A stretch of 64,000 nucleotides of DNA, taken from assembly GCA_010604095.1 (NCBI GenBank), contig JAABLG010000004.1, positions 96,058 through 160,057 on the forward strand, written 5' to 3'. The translations under genes and the position numbers were made by a program. The DNA is from Streptococcus vestibularis (GTDB lineage: Bacteria > Bacillota > Bacilli > Lactobacillales > Streptococcaceae). Below are positions 45,566 to 56,180 of this stretch, one piece after another; the first letter of the stretch is position 1; each line of letters starts with the position of its first letter. Under the pieces are notes generated by a model. That model searched no databases. It had not been told where the DNA came from and saw only the letters and a program-made list of their open reading frames with translations.

Positions 45566-46461
45566 GATATGAATTTACTGTGGGACGTTCCTGCCGAGTA
45601 AAGACTTTTTTGAAGGAGCATGATGTTTCCAAAGGACTTTTGGCTAAGATTAAGTTTGAGGGCGGTCATATCTGGGTCAATGGTGAGGAGCAGTTTGCGA
45701 CCTACCCTGTTCATGAGGGAGATGTGGTCGCTATAGAGATTCCTGATGAGGAACCACATGATACCTTAACTCCCATCCCGTTTGACTTGGATATTGTCTA
45801 TGAAGATGACAACTTCTTGGTGGTGAACAAGCCATATGGTTATGCCAGTATTCCAAGTGTCAATCATGACAACACCATGGCTAATTTTGTTAAATATCAC
45901 TTTGTTAGCAATAATTATCCCAATCAGCGTGTGCATATTGTGACACGTCTGGACAAGGACACGTCTGGACTCATGCTTTTTGCCAAGCACGGTTATGCCC
46001 ATGCACGTCTGGATAAGCAGTTGCAGCAGAAGTCCATTAAAAAGCACTACTATGCCTTGGTGGAGGGTGATACTAAACTTGAGGAGCAGGGAGAAATCAT
46101 TGCACCCATTGCGCGTGATGTGGATTCCATCATCACACGTCGAGTCCATAAATCAGGGAAATATGCTCATACCAGTTATCGTTTGGTAGGTGATTATGGG
46201 CGAGTTAAGTTGGTTGATATTAACCTTCATACTGGACGGACGCACCAGATTCGTGTGCACTTTGCTCACTTGGGCCTTCCTCTTTTGGGAGATGACCTTT
46301 ATGGGGGCTCTCTAAATTATGGGATTGAACGTCAGGCCTTGCATTGTCACCGTCTTGTTTTCGTCAATCCCTTTACCAAGAAAGAGATGGTCTTTGCGTC
46401 TTCCTTGACAGATGACTTTGAAACCGTTATCATGGACTTACAAACTAAAAAGATTGATTGA
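45562..46461 (+). CDS. RluA-family pseudouridine synthase (RluD-like)
   Basis: Converts uridine to pseudouridine in RNA, probably 23S rRNA. It has 299 aa. An S4-like N-terminal region ([21 protein letters not shown]) precedes the catalytic domain with D131 in [12 protein letters not shown]. The [14 protein letters not shown] motif (near 222-235) is conserved. The position after nadK is common in Firmicutes. The target base cannot be assigned, since RluC/RluD/YjbO types are hard to separate by sequence alone. Confidence 0.92.
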   Translation: MRYEFTVGRSCRVKTFLKEHDVSKGLLAKIKFEGGHIWVNGEEQFATYPVHEGDVVAIEIPDEEPHDTLTPIPFDLDIVYEDDNFLVVNKPYGYASIPSVNHDNTMANFVKYHFVSNNYPNQRVHIVTRLDKDTSGLMLFAKHGYAHARLDKQLQQKSIKKHYYALVEGDTKLEEQGEIIAPIARDVDSIITRRVHKSGKYAHTSYRLVGDYGRVKLVDINLHTGRTHQIRVHFAHLGLPLLGDDLYGGSLNYGIERQALHCHRLVFVNPFTKKEMVFASSLTDDFETVIMDLQTKKID

Positions 46462-46470
46462 GGAGTATTT

Positions 46471-47454
46471 ATGCGTAGTCTATTTGGTGAACTTCGTGAA
46501 CGTATTTTAGGAAAGAACATTAAGATTGTTTTTCCTGAGGGTAATGACGACCGTGTGGTTCGTGCAGCCGCCCGTTTGAAATTTGAAGGATTGGTGGATC
46601 CTATTATCTTGGGAGACCCAGCTGAGGTTCACAAAATCTTGAATGATCTTGGTTTTGCAGATTTTAACTATACGATTATTAATCCTGAAACCTATGAAGG
46701 TCTTGAGGAAATGAAGGAAAAATTTGTTGAAATCCGTAAAGGAAAAGCGACAATTGAAGATGCGGACAAGTTGCTTCGTGATGTTAACTATTTTGGTGTT
46801 ATGTTAGTGAAACTTGGTCTTGCTGATGGTATGGTTTCAGGTGCTATTCACTCAACAGCCGATACAGTACGTCCTGCCCTTCAAGTTATCAAGACAAAAC
46901 CAGGCATTTCACGTACTTCAGGTGTTTTCCTTATGAACCGTGAAAACACTAACCAACGTTTGGTTTTTGCTGACTGTGCTATTAACATTGATCCAAACGC
47001 TCAAGAACTGGCAGAAATTGCTGTTAATACTGCTGATACAGCTGCCATTTTCGGGCTTGATCCTAAAGTGGCCATGCTTAGCTTCTCAACAAAAGGTTCT
47101 GCCAAATCACCAAAAGTGGATAAGGTTGTTGAAGCAACAGCTCTTGCTAAGGAGATGCGTCCTGACTTGGCTATTGATGGTGAGTTGCAGTTTGATGCAG
47201 CCTTTGTTCCAGCAACAGCAGCTATTAAGGCACCAGACAGTGACGTAGCAGGACAAGCTAATGTCTTTGTCTTCCCAGGTTTGCAGGCTGGTAATATTGG
47301 CTATAAGATTGCCCAACGTTTGGGAATGTTCGAAGCTATTGGGCCAATCTTGCAAGGTCTCAATAAACCAGTTAACGACCTTTCTCGTGGTGCTAGTGCC
47401 GAAGACATTTACAATCTAGCGATTATCACAGCTGCTCAAGCACTTAATAATTAA
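46471..47454 (+). CDS. pta: Phosphate acetyltransferase
   Basis: Interconverts acetyl-CoA and acetyl phosphate; with acetate kinase it yields ATP in mixed-acid fermentation. It has 327 aa, the short single-domain form. The family segments GLADGMVSGAIHSTADTVRPAL (in outline, near 111-132) and VFPGLQAGNIGYKIAQRL (near 267-284) are present. The ATG at 46471 follows GAGGAG. Last gene of relQ-nadK-rlu-pta, ending at a strong terminator. Confidence 0.95.
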   Translation: MRSLFGELRERILGKNIKIVFPEGNDDRVVRAAARLKFEGLVDPIILGDPAEVHKILNDLGFADFNYTIINPETYEGLEEMKEKFVEIRKGKATIEDADKLLRDVNYFGVMLVKLGLADGMVSGAIHSTADTVRPALQVIKTKPGISRTSGVFLMNRENTNQRLVFADCAINIDPNAQELAEIAVNTADTAAIFGLDPKVAMLSFSTKGSAKSPKVDKVVEATALAKEMRPDLAIDGELQFDAAFVPATAAIKAPDSDVAGQANVFVFPGLQAGNIGYKIAQRLGMFEAIGPILQGLNKPVNDLSRGASAEDIYNLAIITAAQALNN

Positions 47455-47463
47455 AAGTAATGA

Positions 47464-47499
47464 TAAAAGGAGGTCTGGCCGAGTGGCTGGGCCTTTTTA
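47464..47499 (+). terminator. Terminator of the relQ-pta operon
   Basis: AAAAGGAGGTCTGGCC folds onto GGCTGGGCCTTTTT around GAGT, with wobbles, followed by TTTTTA. Confidence 0.8.
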
Positions 47500-47641
47500 T
47501 GCAACTTTTGTGATTAAAAATAAATCAACTTAAACTAAAGGAAACCCTTTATTGATAAGGAATCGCAGTGGTTTTCATGTTTACAGATATTATCGAATTG
47601 TACAAAAGATTCTGATAATAACTGTTCTTTTTGATTATTTA

Positions 47642-47650
47642 TGCTATAAT
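47642..47650 (+). promoter_or_regulatory. Extended -10 promoter of amiA
   Basis: TGCTATAAT with TATAAT at 47645-47650, 37 bases before the amiA start. A near-copy is found at 49790-49798 before the amiA remnant. Confidence 0.7.
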
Positions 47651-47686
47651 GAAGCTGTAAAAAATTTTATATTTTGGAGAAATCTT

Positions 47687-49657
47687 ATGAAAAAAAGTAA
47701 ATGGTTAGCCTTAGCAGGCGTTGCCGTCCTTAGTGTTGGTATTTTGGCGGCTTGTTCATCTAAGTCTAGTACTAGTGGTACTACTTATGGTTACGTTTAC
47801 AGTTCAGACCCTGAAACTTTGGATTACATTACCTCAAATACAGGACCTACAACAACTGCTGTGACAAATGGTGTTGATGGTCTTATGGAAACAGATAAAT
47901 ATGGTAATCTTGTACCTTCAGTGGCTGAAGATTGGTCTGTCTCTCAAGATGGCCTAACCTACACTTATAAAATCCGTAAAGGGGTTAAATGGTATACCTC
48001 TGATGGTGAAGAGTACGCTGATGTTACAGCTAAAGACTTTGTAACTGGTCTTAAACATGCGGCAGACTCGAAAGCCGGTGCTCTCTATTTGGTTCAAGAT
48101 TCTATTGCTGGTTTGTCTGATTACCTATCAGGTGCTAATAAAGATTTCTCAAAGGTTGGTGTTAAGGCAATTGATGACCATACCTTGCAATATACACTTA
48201 AACGACCAGAGCCTTACTGGAACTCTAAGACAACTTATGGTTTGCTTTTCCCAGTCAATGCAGACTTCCTTAAGACTAAAGGAAAAGATTTCGGTAAGTC
48301 AACAGACCCAACCTCTATCCTCTACAATGGTCCTTTCCTTCTCAAATCTTTGACAGCTAAATCATCAATCGAGTTGACTAAGAACGAAAACTACTGGGAT
48401 AAGAAGAACGTTCACTTTGATGCTATCAAATTGACCTATGATGATGGTTCTGATCCAGAATCTTTGGAACGTAGTTTCACTGATGGTGCTTATAGTATTG
48501 CTCGTGTCTACCCAATGAGCTCTAACTATGCATCTGTCGAAAAGAAATATAAAGATAATATCTTCTATACTGCAGCAGGTGCGTCAACATCAGCCATGAG
48601 TGTCAATATTGACCGTCAAAGTTACAAATACACTGCTAAAAAGACTGATGCTGAAAAGACTTCAACGAAAAAAGCTCTTTTGAATAAAGACTTCCGTCAA
48701 TCAATTAACTTTGCTATTGACCGTACGGTATATCAATCACAAGTCAACGGTAAGGATGGAGCAGCTAAAGCTATTCGAAATCTCTTTGTTCCTTCTGACT
48801 TCGTTAGTGCAGGAGATAAGACCTTTGGAGATCTTGTTACTGAAAAGATGAGTTCATATGGTGATGAGTGGTCAGGCGTCAACTTTGCTGATGGTCAAGA
48901 TGGTCTCTACAATGCAGAAAAAGCCAAAACTGAGTTTAGTAAGGCTAAAGAAGCTCTCCAAGGAGAAGGTGTTCAATTCCCAATCCACTTGGACCTTCCA
49001 GTTGACCAAAGTTCTAAACTTAATGTTTCTCAAGCGCAATCTTTGAAACAAACCATTGAAAAATCATTGGGAAGTGACAATGTGGTGATTGATATCAACC
49101 AATTGTCATCTGATGATATGCAAAATGCAACCCTTAATGCGCCAAATGCGGCTGCAGAAGATTGGGATATCTCAAATGGTGTTGTTTGGAATCCAGACTA
49201 TCAAGACCCATCAACTTATCTTAATATCTTTAAGACAACATCAAATGAAAACACTAAGACCTTCATGGGATATGATAACCCAAATAATGCGGCAGCAGCC
49301 CAAGTAGGACTTAAAGATTATGATGCCTTGCTTGACTCAGCAGATTCTGAAACAACAGATCTCAATGTACGTTATGATCGTTATGCTCAAGCTCAAGCTT
49401 GGTTAGAAGATAGTTCACTTGTCATTCCTTTGACGGTTGGTAACGGTGCAGCTCCAGTTGTCTCACGTTTGACACCATTTACAGGTTCATATACTCAAGT
49501 GGGTGATAAGAGTTCAGGTGACTACTTCAAATATGTTAAACCACAAGAAAAAGTAGTTACTAAGAAAGAATTTGAACAAAGTCGTGAAAAATGGCTTAAA
49601 GAAAAGAAAGTGTCTAACGACAAGGCTCAAAAAGATCTTGCCAAACACGTTAAATAA
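47687..49657 (+). CDS. amiA: Oligopeptide-binding lipoprotein AmiA
   Basis: Surface receptor of the Ami oligopeptide importer, 656 aa, family 5 (OppA). It has a signal peptide with lipobox cysteine C23 (ILAACSS). DPETLDYITSN and the DGLTYTYKIRKGVKW segment are typical. Peptides of about 4 to over 10 residues feed nutrition and quorum sensing in streptococci. The ATG at 47687 follows TTGGAGA. S. thermophilus carries several AmiA paralogues; this one lies next to the transporter genes but is separated from them by a decayed copy and two weak terminators. Confidence 0.95.
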   Translation: MKKSKWLALAGVAVLSVGILAACSSKSSTSGTTYGYVYSSDPETLDYITSNTGPTTTAVTNGVDGLMETDKYGNLVPSVAEDWSVSQDGLTYTYKIRKGVKWYTSDGEEYADVTAKDFVTGLKHAADSKAGALYLVQDSIAGLSDYLSGANKDFSKVGVKAIDDHTLQYTLKRPEPYWNSKTTYGLLFPVNADFLKTKGKDFGKSTDPTSILYNGPFLLKSLTAKSSIELTKNENYWDKKNVHFDAIKLTYDDGSDPESLERSFTDGAYSIARVYPMSSNYASVEKKYKDNIFYTAAGASTSAMSVNIDRQSYKYTAKKTDAEKTSTKKALLNKDFRQSINFAIDRTVYQSQVNGKDGAAKAIRNLFVPSDFVSAGDKTFGDLVTEKMSSYGDEWSGVNFADGQDGLYNAEKAKTEFSKAKEALQGEGVQFPIHLDLPVDQSSKLNVSQAQSLKQTIEKSLGSDNVVIDINQLSSDDMQNATLNAPNAAAEDWDISNGVVWNPDYQDPSTYLNIFKTTSNENTKTFMGYDNPNNAAAAQVGLKDYDALLDSADSETTDLNVRYDRYAQAQAWLEDSSLVIPLTVGNGAAPVVSRLTPFTGSYTQVGDKSSGDYFKYVKPQEKVVTKKEFEQSREKWLKEKKVSNDKAQKDLAKHVK

Positions 49658-49663
49658 TGCAAT

Positions 49664-49691
49664 GGAAAGAGGCGTAAGCCTTTTTCTTTTG
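49664..49691 (+). terminator. Terminator after amiA
   Basis: AAAGAGGC pairs with GCCTTTTT around GTAA, followed by CTTTTG. The stem is short and A/T-rich at its base, so partial read-through is likely. Confidence 0.65.
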
Positions 49692-49789
49692 TCAAAAATA
49701 GGTCAAAATGCCTCAGAAAGTATCTAGCAATTGTGAGAAAGAAAGCATAAGACAAAATATTCTGAAAATTGCTGTTATTTCGATTTTTA

Positions 49790-49798
49790 TGGTATAAT
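49790..49798 (+). promoter_or_regulatory. Extended -10 promoter left by the decayed amiA copy
   Basis: TGGTATAAT with TATAAT at 49793-49798, in the same context as the amiA promoter. Probably now drives amiC-D-E-F. Confidence 0.6.
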
Positions 49799-49831
49799 GG
49801 TGACATAACTATGATTTTTTGGAGAATGCTT

Positions 49832-50132
49832 ATGAAAAAAAGAAGATAGTGCGTTACGAATGCTAAACAGAAAGACAAGCAAGGTTGTGGGGAGGTCATC
49901 CTCAGGCTACTTTGGTGAATCAGAGTGTCCTACCAGCGCATGCTTGATTGATAACAGACTCTGGTGACTACTCAAGTAGGAGCTGAGGGTTCTGGCAGAT
50001 GTTCACGCATCTTGAACCTAAAAAAGCTGTTGTCACTAAGAAAAATGATGATAAAGCCCGTGAAAACTGGTTTAAAGAAAAGTCTAAGTCCAACGAACAC
50101 GCTCAAAAAATCATGAGAATGACGTTAAATAA
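49832..50132 (+). pseudogene. Remnant of a second amiA gene (internal deletion and frameshifts)
   Basis: TTTGGAGAATGCTTATG is followed by five codons (MKKRR) and a TAG at 49847. At 50026-50110 a frame reads KKAVVTKKNDDKARENWFKE and then KSKSNEHAQK, which matches the C terminus of AmiA (EKVVTKKEFEQSREKWLKEK, then KVSNDKAQK). The original ending can be traced in another frame to a TAA at 50130. So the 5' start and the 3' end of an amiA paralogue remain, with about 1.7 kb missing between them. Confidence 0.8.
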
Positions 50133-50141
50133 AAGGACGAT

Positions 50142-50174
50142 AGAACTTTCTCATTTGATTGGGAAAGTTCTTTT
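50142..50174 (+). terminator. Hairpin before amiC (terminator or attenuator)
   Basis: AGAACTTTC (50142-50150) pairs with GAAAGTTCT (50163-50171), followed by TTT. It lies 20 bases before the amiC start. Confidence 0.6.
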
Positions 50175-50192
50175 GGAATTAAAGGAAGAGAC

Positions 50193-51686
50193 ATGAAAAA
50201 ATACATTTTATTGAGAACCCTCCGTTCTCTATTGTCAATATTTGTCGTGACGGCCTTGACCTACACGATTATCTATACCATGGTGCCGAGGCGTCTGATT
50301 TTCAGACAGGACCCTAACTACAACAAGATTGCTAAAACAGCCGATTCTAAGGCTAACTATGAAAATACAATCTATGAACGTATGGGTTACATTGATTACT
50401 ATGACACCAAGGAGTTGCAGGAGAAAGCTAGCTCCCTCGATAAGTCAGTAACCACTAAGCCAACAAAAGAAAATAAAGCTATTTACCAAAAATATGTGGA
50501 TAGTTTAGGACGTGGCTGGCGTTTGCATCAATTCAAGCAAAGTAAACAATTCTATGCGACACGTGATGTGCCGGTGCTTGAACGTGTGTTTGGCTTCTAT
50601 GCACACCTCTTTGAATTTGACAATACCGGATGGGTTAAAGATAAAACAAATCCAAACTTGAAGCGTTACATCCGTATTGAAAATGACCCAGCTATCGGTT
50701 GGTCAGTTGTCGGTTCAGGGACTAAGCATAAATATTTGCTTTACTTTAACAGTCAGTTCCCATTTGTTCACCAAAACTTTGTGAAGATGAACCTTGGTAC
50801 ATCTTACCCAACTTATGCTGAGCAAGGTGTTCTTGATGTTATTACACAAGGGCAAGGGCAAACACAAAGCTCTGAGGTCAACTTCCCTACTGGTAAGAAA
50901 GTATCTTCAGTAGATATCTACTCTCGTACTTATAAATCACCAAGTCAGGCTGATGCTAGGGATCGTTCTTACTATGGTGATGACCCATACACATCTACTA
51001 AGAGTCGCTACCAATACCCATCAATGGTGACAAGTTCTGCCATTGCTGGTTTGATTGGTTTGGTCTTGTCTTATGCTTTGGCAATTCCATTGGGATCATA
51101 CATGGCACGCTTTAAAAATACACTCTTTGATAGTATTTCAACTGGTGTCTTGACTTTCTTGCTCTCACTACCAACCATCGCCTTGGTTTATATCATTCGT
51201 TTGATTGGTTCTGAGATTGGTCTTCCAGATTCCTTCCCTATCTTGGGTGCGGGTGACTGGCGTTCATACGTCTTGCCATCTGTTATTCTCGGTCTTTTGT
51301 CTACACCAGGTCTTGCCATTTGGATTCGTCGTTACATGATTGACTTGCAGTCACAAGACTTCGTTCGTTTTGCACGTGCCAAAGGGTTGTCAGAACAAGA
51401 AATTTCGAATAAACACATTTTCAAAAATGCTATGGTTTCCTTGGTTTCAGGGATCCCAGCATCTATCGTTAGTGTTATCACAGGGGCAACCTTGACAGAA
51501 ACAATCTTTGCCTACCCTGGTATGGGTAAAATGTTGATTGACTCTGTCCGTGCTTCAAATAACGCTATGGTTGTGGGTCTTGTATTTATTTTCACAGCCC
51601 TCACCATCTTCTCATTGCTTGTGGGTGATATCCTTATGACTATGATTGACCCACGTATCAAATTGACATCTAAAGGAGGTAAATAA
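50193..51686 (+). CDS. amiC: Oligopeptide ABC importer permease AmiC
   Basis: Membrane subunit of 497 aa, the long form typical of streptococcal AmiC. One N-terminal helix (about 8-30) is followed by a large extracellular domain (about 30-275) and a C-terminal bundle of five helices. The cytoplasmic EAA loop that contacts the ATPases is [20 protein letters not shown] (near 394-413). ATG at 50193 after AAGGAAGAGA. Its stop overlaps the amiD start by one base. It pairs with AmiD to form the channel. Confidence 0.95.
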   Translation: MKKYILLRTLRSLLSIFVVTALTYTIIYTMVPRRLIFRQDPNYNKIAKTADSKANYENTIYERMGYIDYYDTKELQEKASSLDKSVTTKPTKENKAIYQKYVDSLGRGWRLHQFKQSKQFYATRDVPVLERVFGFYAHLFEFDNTGWVKDKTNPNLKRYIRIENDPAIGWSVVGSGTKHKYLLYFNSQFPFVHQNFVKMNLGTSYPTYAEQGVLDVITQGQGQTQSSEVNFPTGKKVSSVDIYSRTYKSPSQADARDRSYYGDDPYTSTKSRYQYPSMVTSSAIAGLIGLVLSYALAIPLGSYMARFKNTLFDSISTGVLTFLLSLPTIALVYIIRLIGSEIGLPDSFPILGAGDWRSYVLPSVILGLLSTPGLAIWIRRYMIDLQSQDFVRFARAKGLSEQEISNKHIFKNAMVSLVSGIPASIVSVITGATLTETIFAYPGMGKMLIDSVRASNNAMVVGLVFIFTALTIFSLLVGDILMTMIDPRIKLTSKGGK

Positions 51687-52612
51687 TGGCTTCAATTGAT
51701 AAAAGTAAGTTCCAATTTGTAAAGCGCGATGATTTTGCCTCTGAAACAATTGATGCGCCGGCCTATTCATACTGGAAATCGGTGATGCGTCAGTTCTTCA
51801 AGAAAAAGTCAACAACTGTCATGTTGGGGATCTTGATTGCTATCATTTTGATGAGCTTTATCTACCCAATGTTTTCAAAATTTGACTTTAATGACGTGTC
51901 TAAGGTTAATGACTTTAGTGTACGTTATGTGCATCCAAATGCTCAATACTGGTTCGGTACGGACAGTAATGGTAAGTCTCTCTTTGACAGTGTTTGGTTT
52001 GGAGCTCGTAATTCTATCCTTATTGCTGTTATCGCTACCTTCATTAACGTTGTTATTGGTTTAGTCGTTGGTGCTGTTTGGGGGATTTCTAAGACCTTTG
52101 ATATGATTATGATGGAAATCTACAACATCATCTCAAACATTCCTGCCCTCCTTGTCGTTATCGTCTTGACTTACTCATTGGGTGCAGGTTTCTGGAACAT
52201 GATCTTTGCCATGACTGTCACAGGTTGGATTGGTATTGCCTATACTATTCGTATTCAAATCATGCGTTACCGTGATTTGGAGTACAACTTGGCTTCTCGT
52301 ACTTTGGGAACACCAACTCCTAAGATTGTGGTTAAAAATATCATGCCACAACTTGTATCAGTTATCGTGACTATGGCTAGTCAGCTCTTGCCAGGATTTA
52401 TCTCTTACGAAGCCTTCCTTTCTTACTTTGGTTTGGGGCTTCCCGTTACAACGCCTAGTCTTGGTCGTTTGATTTCAGACTATGCACAGAACGTTACAGT
52501 CAATGCTTATCTCTTCTGGATTCCATTGACTACCTTGATCCTCGTTTCCCTCTCTCTCTTTATTGTCGGTCAAAACTTGGCGGATGCCAGCGACCCACGT
52601 ACGCATAGATAG
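51686..52612 (+). CDS. amiD: Oligopeptide ABC importer permease AmiD
   Basis: Second membrane subunit, 308 aa, OppC type. An N-terminal cytoplasmic tail, one helix (about 43-62), an extracellular segment with HWFGTD-like [18 protein letters not shown], then five helices (from about 108). The EAA loop is near 200-220 ([20 protein letters not shown]). It starts at the amiC stop (TAATGG). A ten-base gap leads to amiE. Confidence 0.95.
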   Translation: MASIDKSKFQFVKRDDFASETIDAPAYSYWKSVMRQFFKKKSTTVMLGILIAIILMSFIYPMFSKFDFNDVSKVNDFSVRYVHPNAQYWFGTDSNGKSLFDSVWFGARNSILIAVIATFINVVIGLVVGAVWGISKTFDMIMMEIYNIISNIPALLVVIVLTYSLGAGFWNMIFAMTVTGWIGIAYTIRIQIMRYRDLEYNLASRTLGTPTPKIVVKNIMPQLVSVIVTMASQLLPGFISYEAFLSYFGLGLPVTTPSLGRLISDYAQNVTVNAYLFWIPLTTLILVSLSLFIVGQNLADASDPRTHR

Positions 52613-52621
52613 GAGTCCAAT

Positions 52622-53707
52622 ATGACAGAAAATAAAAATGTAATATTATCGGCTCGCGATATCGTCGTGGAATTTGACGTTCGTGACCGTGTTTTGACAG
52701 CTATTCGAGGAGTTTCCCTTGATTTGGTTGAAGGTGAAGTTTTAGCATTGGTTGGTGAGTCTGGTTCAGGTAAATCAGTATTGACTAAGACTTTCACAGG
52801 GATGCTTGAAGAAAATGGTCGTGTAGCTAGCGGTTCTATTGATTATCGTGGCCAAGATTTGACCAAACTTAAGAGTCACCAAGATTGGGCAGCAATTCGT
52901 GGAGCTAAGATTGCAACTATCTTCCAAGATCCTATGACCAGTCTTGACCCAATTAAGACTATCGGTAGCCAAATTGTTGAAGTCATTGTCAAACACCAAG
53001 GAAAATCAGCCAAAGAAGCTAAAAAAATGGCCATTGATTACATGGATAAGGTTGGTATTCCTGATGCTGAAAAACGTTTCAACGAATATCCTTTCCAATA
53101 CTCTGGTGGGATGCGTCAACGTATCGTCATTGCCATTGCCTTGGCTTGTCGTCCCGATATCCTTATCTGTGACGAACCAACAACTGCTCTTGATGTGACC
53201 ATTCAAGCTCAAATCATTGACCTCTTGAAATCACTCAAAGAGGAGTATGGTTTCTCAGTGATTTTCATTACCCATGACCTTGGTGTGGTAGCAAGTATCG
53301 CAGACAAGGTTGCTGTTATGTATGCTGGTGAAATCATTGAGTATGCAACTGTTGAGGAGATTTTCTATGAGCCTTGTCATCCATACACGTGGAGCTTGCT
53401 TTCAAGCTTGCCACAGTTGGCCGATGATAAGGGTGAGCTCTTCTCAATTCCAGGGACACCACCATCACTTTATACTCCGGTTGTTGGAGATGCCTTTGCC
53501 TTGCGTTCAGATTATGCCATGCAGATTGACTTCGAGGAAAAAGCACCGCAATTCCAAGTTTCAGATACTCACTGGGCTAAGACCTGGCTCTTACATGAGG
53601 ATGCACCAAAAGTTGAAAAACCTGCGGTTATCCAAAATCTACATGAAAAAATCCGTGCTAATATGGGATTTGCACATTTAGGAGATGAGGAGGAAGGCAA
53701 TGCCTGA
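52622..53707 (+). CDS. amiE: Oligopeptide ABC importer ATPase AmiE
   Basis: ATPase subunit of 361 aa, OppD type. Walker A is at 45-52 (GESGSGKS), the signature is [15 protein letters not shown] (near 161-175) and Walker B is [12 protein letters not shown]. The C-terminal oligopeptide-transporter extension ([20 protein letters not shown], about 257-276, onward) is present. It works as a heterodimer with AmiF on the AmiC/AmiD channel. The start follows AGGAGTCCAAT, and the end overlaps amiF by eight bases. Confidence 0.95.
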   Translation: MTENKNVILSARDIVVEFDVRDRVLTAIRGVSLDLVEGEVLALVGESGSGKSVLTKTFTGMLEENGRVASGSIDYRGQDLTKLKSHQDWAAIRGAKIATIFQDPMTSLDPIKTIGSQIVEVIVKHQGKSAKEAKKMAIDYMDKVGIPDAEKRFNEYPFQYSGGMRQRIVIAIALACRPDILICDEPTTALDVTIQAQIIDLLKSLKEEYGFSVIFITHDLGVVASIADKVAVMYAGEIIEYATVEEIFYEPCHPYTWSLLSSLPQLADDKGELFSIPGTPPSLYTPVVGDAFALRSDYAMQIDFEEKAPQFQVSDTHWAKTWLLHEDAPKVEKPAVIQNLHEKIRANMGFAHLGDEEEGNA

Positions 53708-54629
53708 GAAGTTAGTTGAAGTAAAAGATGTGGAGATTTCCTTCGGTGAAGGAAGCAAGAAATTTGTTGCTGTCCACAATGCTAATTTTTTCATCAACAA
53801 GGGTGAAACCTTTTCCCTCGTTGGTGAGTCTGGTAGTGGTAAAACTACTATCGGTCGTGCCATTATTGGTCTAAATGATACTAGTAATGGTGAGATTATT
53901 TTTGACGGTAAGAAAATCAATGGTCACCTATCTCATTCTGAGAAAAACGACCTTATCCGTCGCATCCAGATGATTTTCCAAGACCCTGCAGCGAGTTTGA
54001 ATGAACGTGCAACGGTTGATTACATCTTGTCAGAAGGTTTGCATAACTTCCATCTCTATAAAGATGAGGAAGATCGTAAAGCTAAAATCAAGGAAATCAT
54101 CAAAGAAGTGGGACTTCTTGAGGAACACTTGACACGTTACCCTCACGAATTTTCTGGGGGACAACGTCAACGTATTGGGATTGCACGTTCCTTGGTCATG
54201 CAACCTGATTTGGTTATCGCTGACGAACCCATCTCAGCCCTTGACGTGTCAGTTCGTGCCCAAGTTTTGAACTTGCTTAAGAAATTCCAAAAAGAGTTGG
54301 GATTGACCTACCTCTTTATCGCTCACGACTTGTCAGTGGTCCGTTTCATTTCTGACCGTATTGCTGTTATTTACAAGGGGACAATCGTGGAAGTTGCTGA
54401 GACAGAAGAACTCTACAACAATCCTATCCACCCTTACACCAAGTCACTCTTGTCTGCTGTTCCTATTCCAGACCCAATCTTGGAACGTAAGAAAGTCTTG
54501 AAGGTTTATGATCCAAACCAACACGACTATTCTGTCGATAAACCAGAAATGGTTGAAGTACGTCCAGGACACTTCGTTTGGGGTAACAAGGCCGAAATCG
54601 AGACTTATCGTAAAGAACAAAGTAAATAA
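53700..54629 (+). CDS. amiF: Oligopeptide ABC importer ATPase AmiF
   Basis: ATPase subunit of 309 aa, OppF type. Walker [10 protein letters not shown] lies near 44-52, the signature [15 protein letters not shown] near 152-166, and Walker [13 protein letters not shown] near 172-183. The C-terminal [16 protein letters not shown] segment (near 248-263) is the family extension. The ATG at 53700 (MPEKL) is preceded by GAGGAGGAAGG and is preferred over an in-frame ATG at 53685. Last gene of amiC-D-E-F, followed by a strong terminator. Confidence 0.95.
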   Translation: MPEKLVEVKDVEISFGEGSKKFVAVHNANFFINKGETFSLVGESGSGKTTIGRAIIGLNDTSNGEIIFDGKKINGHLSHSEKNDLIRRIQMIFQDPAASLNERATVDYILSEGLHNFHLYKDEEDRKAKIKEIIKEVGLLEEHLTRYPHEFSGGQRQRIGIARSLVMQPDLVIADEPISALDVSVRAQVLNLLKKFQKELGLTYLFIAHDLSVVRFISDRIAVIYKGTIVEVAETEELYNNPIHPYTKSLLSAVPIPDPILERKKVLKVYDPNQHDYSVDKPEMVEVRPGHFVWGNKAEIETYRKEQSK

Positions 54630-54643
54630 GTCTTTTCAATGCA

Positions 54644-54681
54644 AAAAAAAATCGTGTTCCAGAAGGAACACGGTTTTTCTT
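54644..54681. terminator. Terminator of the ami operon, also serving the opposite strand
   Basis: CGTGTTCC (54654-54661) pairs with GGAACACG (54666-54673), followed by GTTTTTC; eight A residues precede the stem, so it can work in both directions for the convergent genes. Confidence 0.85.
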
Positions 54682-55472
54682 TAGTCTAAATTTAAGCGTT
54701 TGGTCATGATATAGTAGGTACCAAAGTAACTTGCTGCGATGAGAATGAGAGACTGAACTAGACTAATGATATATGACGAGTTATTAATTGCAGTATATGT
54801 TGCATCTCCGGTCAAGGCTGCACCGAGTCCAAAGAAGAAACCAATAAAGAATAGGATAGCCTGAATGGCGAAAAAGGCGACAAATCCCATAAGAACTTTG
54901 TTAGTGTTGAAGAGATTTCCGATACTAATACAGAGGTAATAGAAAAGGATACCAGCAATCATTGACAAGATTGTAGAAGGGATGAAGAGGTAGAAAGCGC
55001 CTATCTCTTTTAGGATCTGGCCAAAGTAGCTGGTAGCTAGTAGGATATCTTTCATATCAAGGCAGAAAGCAGCTATAATTCCAATCGAAAGGAGTATAAC
55101 GAGTGATGAAATGATATCTAAAATAAAGGCTACCAAGAGTTTAGACAAGATTAATTGGTGAGCAGAAACTGGGAGCGTATTGGTTAGATAACCTTCTCTC
55201 CCAAAGACAGTCTTTGCAAAGCGTCTGACAATGAGAACTATTGTTGCTATATAAATGGTTCCCCATACGATAATGGTAGCAAAAACCATCAGTGTGAAGA
55301 AAGCAAAGAAGAGTAGACTAGGTTCTTGGTGGCTCTGTTCAGTTACAAAAATAGATTTTCGAAGCATTAAACCCAAGGGGATAGAGAGTAGGATGGCAAT
55401 ACCATAGATGCCAAGATACCATTTACGGACCGATTGTAATTCATATTTAACTAATTTCCAAAACATGCTCAT
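54681..55472 (-). CDS. ABC-2 type permease
   Basis: A 263-aa protein with six predicted membrane helices. Its N terminus (FWKLVKYELQSVRKWYLGIYG) resembles ABC-2 permeases such as YtrC/YtrD or bacitracin-type exporters. It follows the ATPase gene by five bases and must form the exporter with it. The substrate is unknown; GntR-YtrA-type cassettes often respond to cell-envelope antibiotics, which is inference here. Confidence 0.82.
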   Translation of the reverse strand: MSMFWKLVKYELQSVRKWYLGIYGIAILLSIPLGLMLRKSIFVTEQSHQEPSLLFFAFFTLMVFATIIVWGTIYIATIVLIVRRFAKTVFGREGYLTNTLPVSAHQLILSKLLVAFILDIISSLVILLSIGIIAAFCLDMKDILLATSYFGQILKEIGAFYLFIPSTILSMIAGILFYYLCISIGNLFNTNKVLMGFVAFFAIQAILFFIGFFFGLGAALTGDATYTAINNSSYIISLVQSLILIAASYFGTYYIMTKRLNLD

Positions 55473-55477
55473 ACCTC

Positions 55478-56176
55478 CTAGTTGTGGAACATCTCTCTAA
55501 AGAGTTTGTCGATAGATTTGCCATGGGCTTGACGGATATTATCAGCATCACCCTGAAGTTCAATCTGACCGTATTTTAAGAAGACAACTTCATCTAGGAC
55601 GGATTCAATATCTGCAATCAAATGGGTTGAAATGATAACAGAAGCATCTTCAGAGTATTGGTTGATGATGGTTTTAAGAATGTAGTCACGTGACGCAGGA
55701 TCGACTCCACCGATAGGTTCATCGAGGAGATAGAGTTTAGCTTCACGACTCATAACCAAAATCAACTGAACTTTTTCTTTGTTACCTTTTGAGAGGTCCT
55801 TAAGGCGCAAATCAGGCTGGAGCTTTAAATCCTGCAAGAGTTGCAAGGCAAGAGGATAGCGGAAGTCAGCGTAAAAATCTTGGAAGAAGTCCAAGTAGTA
55901 TTGGATAGTCTTACTTTCATCCAAATAAGTTGTATCAGGTAGATATGCCACTTGAGCTTTGGTGATAGGTGATGGCTGAAATCCATTAATAGTTGCTAAA
56001 CCAGAAGTTGGTTGAAGGAGGCCGTTCAAAATTTTGATTAGGGTTGTTTTACCACTACCGTTTGGTCCTAAGAGACCAATGATTTTACCAGAAGGGATGG
56101 ACATGGTCACATCTCTAAGGGCTGGAATACCATTATAGGTCTTGGTGAGATTTGTTAGAGTTACAATATCAGTCAT
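55478..56176 (-). CDS. ABC transporter ATPase (YtrB/BcrA-like)
   Basis: ATPase subunit of 232 aa. Walker A is at 37-45 (GPNGSGKTT). The signature is LKDLSKGNKEKVQLIL (near 127-142), with KG in place of the usual GG, as in YtrB-type proteins. Walker B is LYLLDEPIGGVDP. The ATG at 56176 (MTDIVTLTN) is chosen because the longer frame to 56251 overlaps the regulator gene extensively. The three genes GntR, ATPase and permease form one operon. Confidence 0.9.
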   Translation of the reverse strand: MTDIVTLTNLTKTYNGIPALRDVTMSIPSGKIIGLLGPNGSGKTTLIKILNGLLQPTSGLATINGFQPSPITKAQVAYLPDTTYLDESKTIQYYLDFFQDFYADFRYPLALQLLQDLKLQPDLRLKDLSKGNKEKVQLILVMSREAKLYLLDEPIGGVDPASRDYILKTIINQYSEDASVIISTHLIADIESVLDEVVFLKYGQIELQGDADNIRQAHGKSIDKLFREMFHN

Positions 56177-56180
56177 CGGT

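Noticed and set aside
47464-47499. Sequence resembling the 5' half of a tRNA-Ser/Leu (GGCCGAGTGGCT)
   Set aside because: No anticodon arm, T arm or acceptor partner follows. The whole segment folds as a GC-rich hairpin with a T tract and works as the pta terminator.
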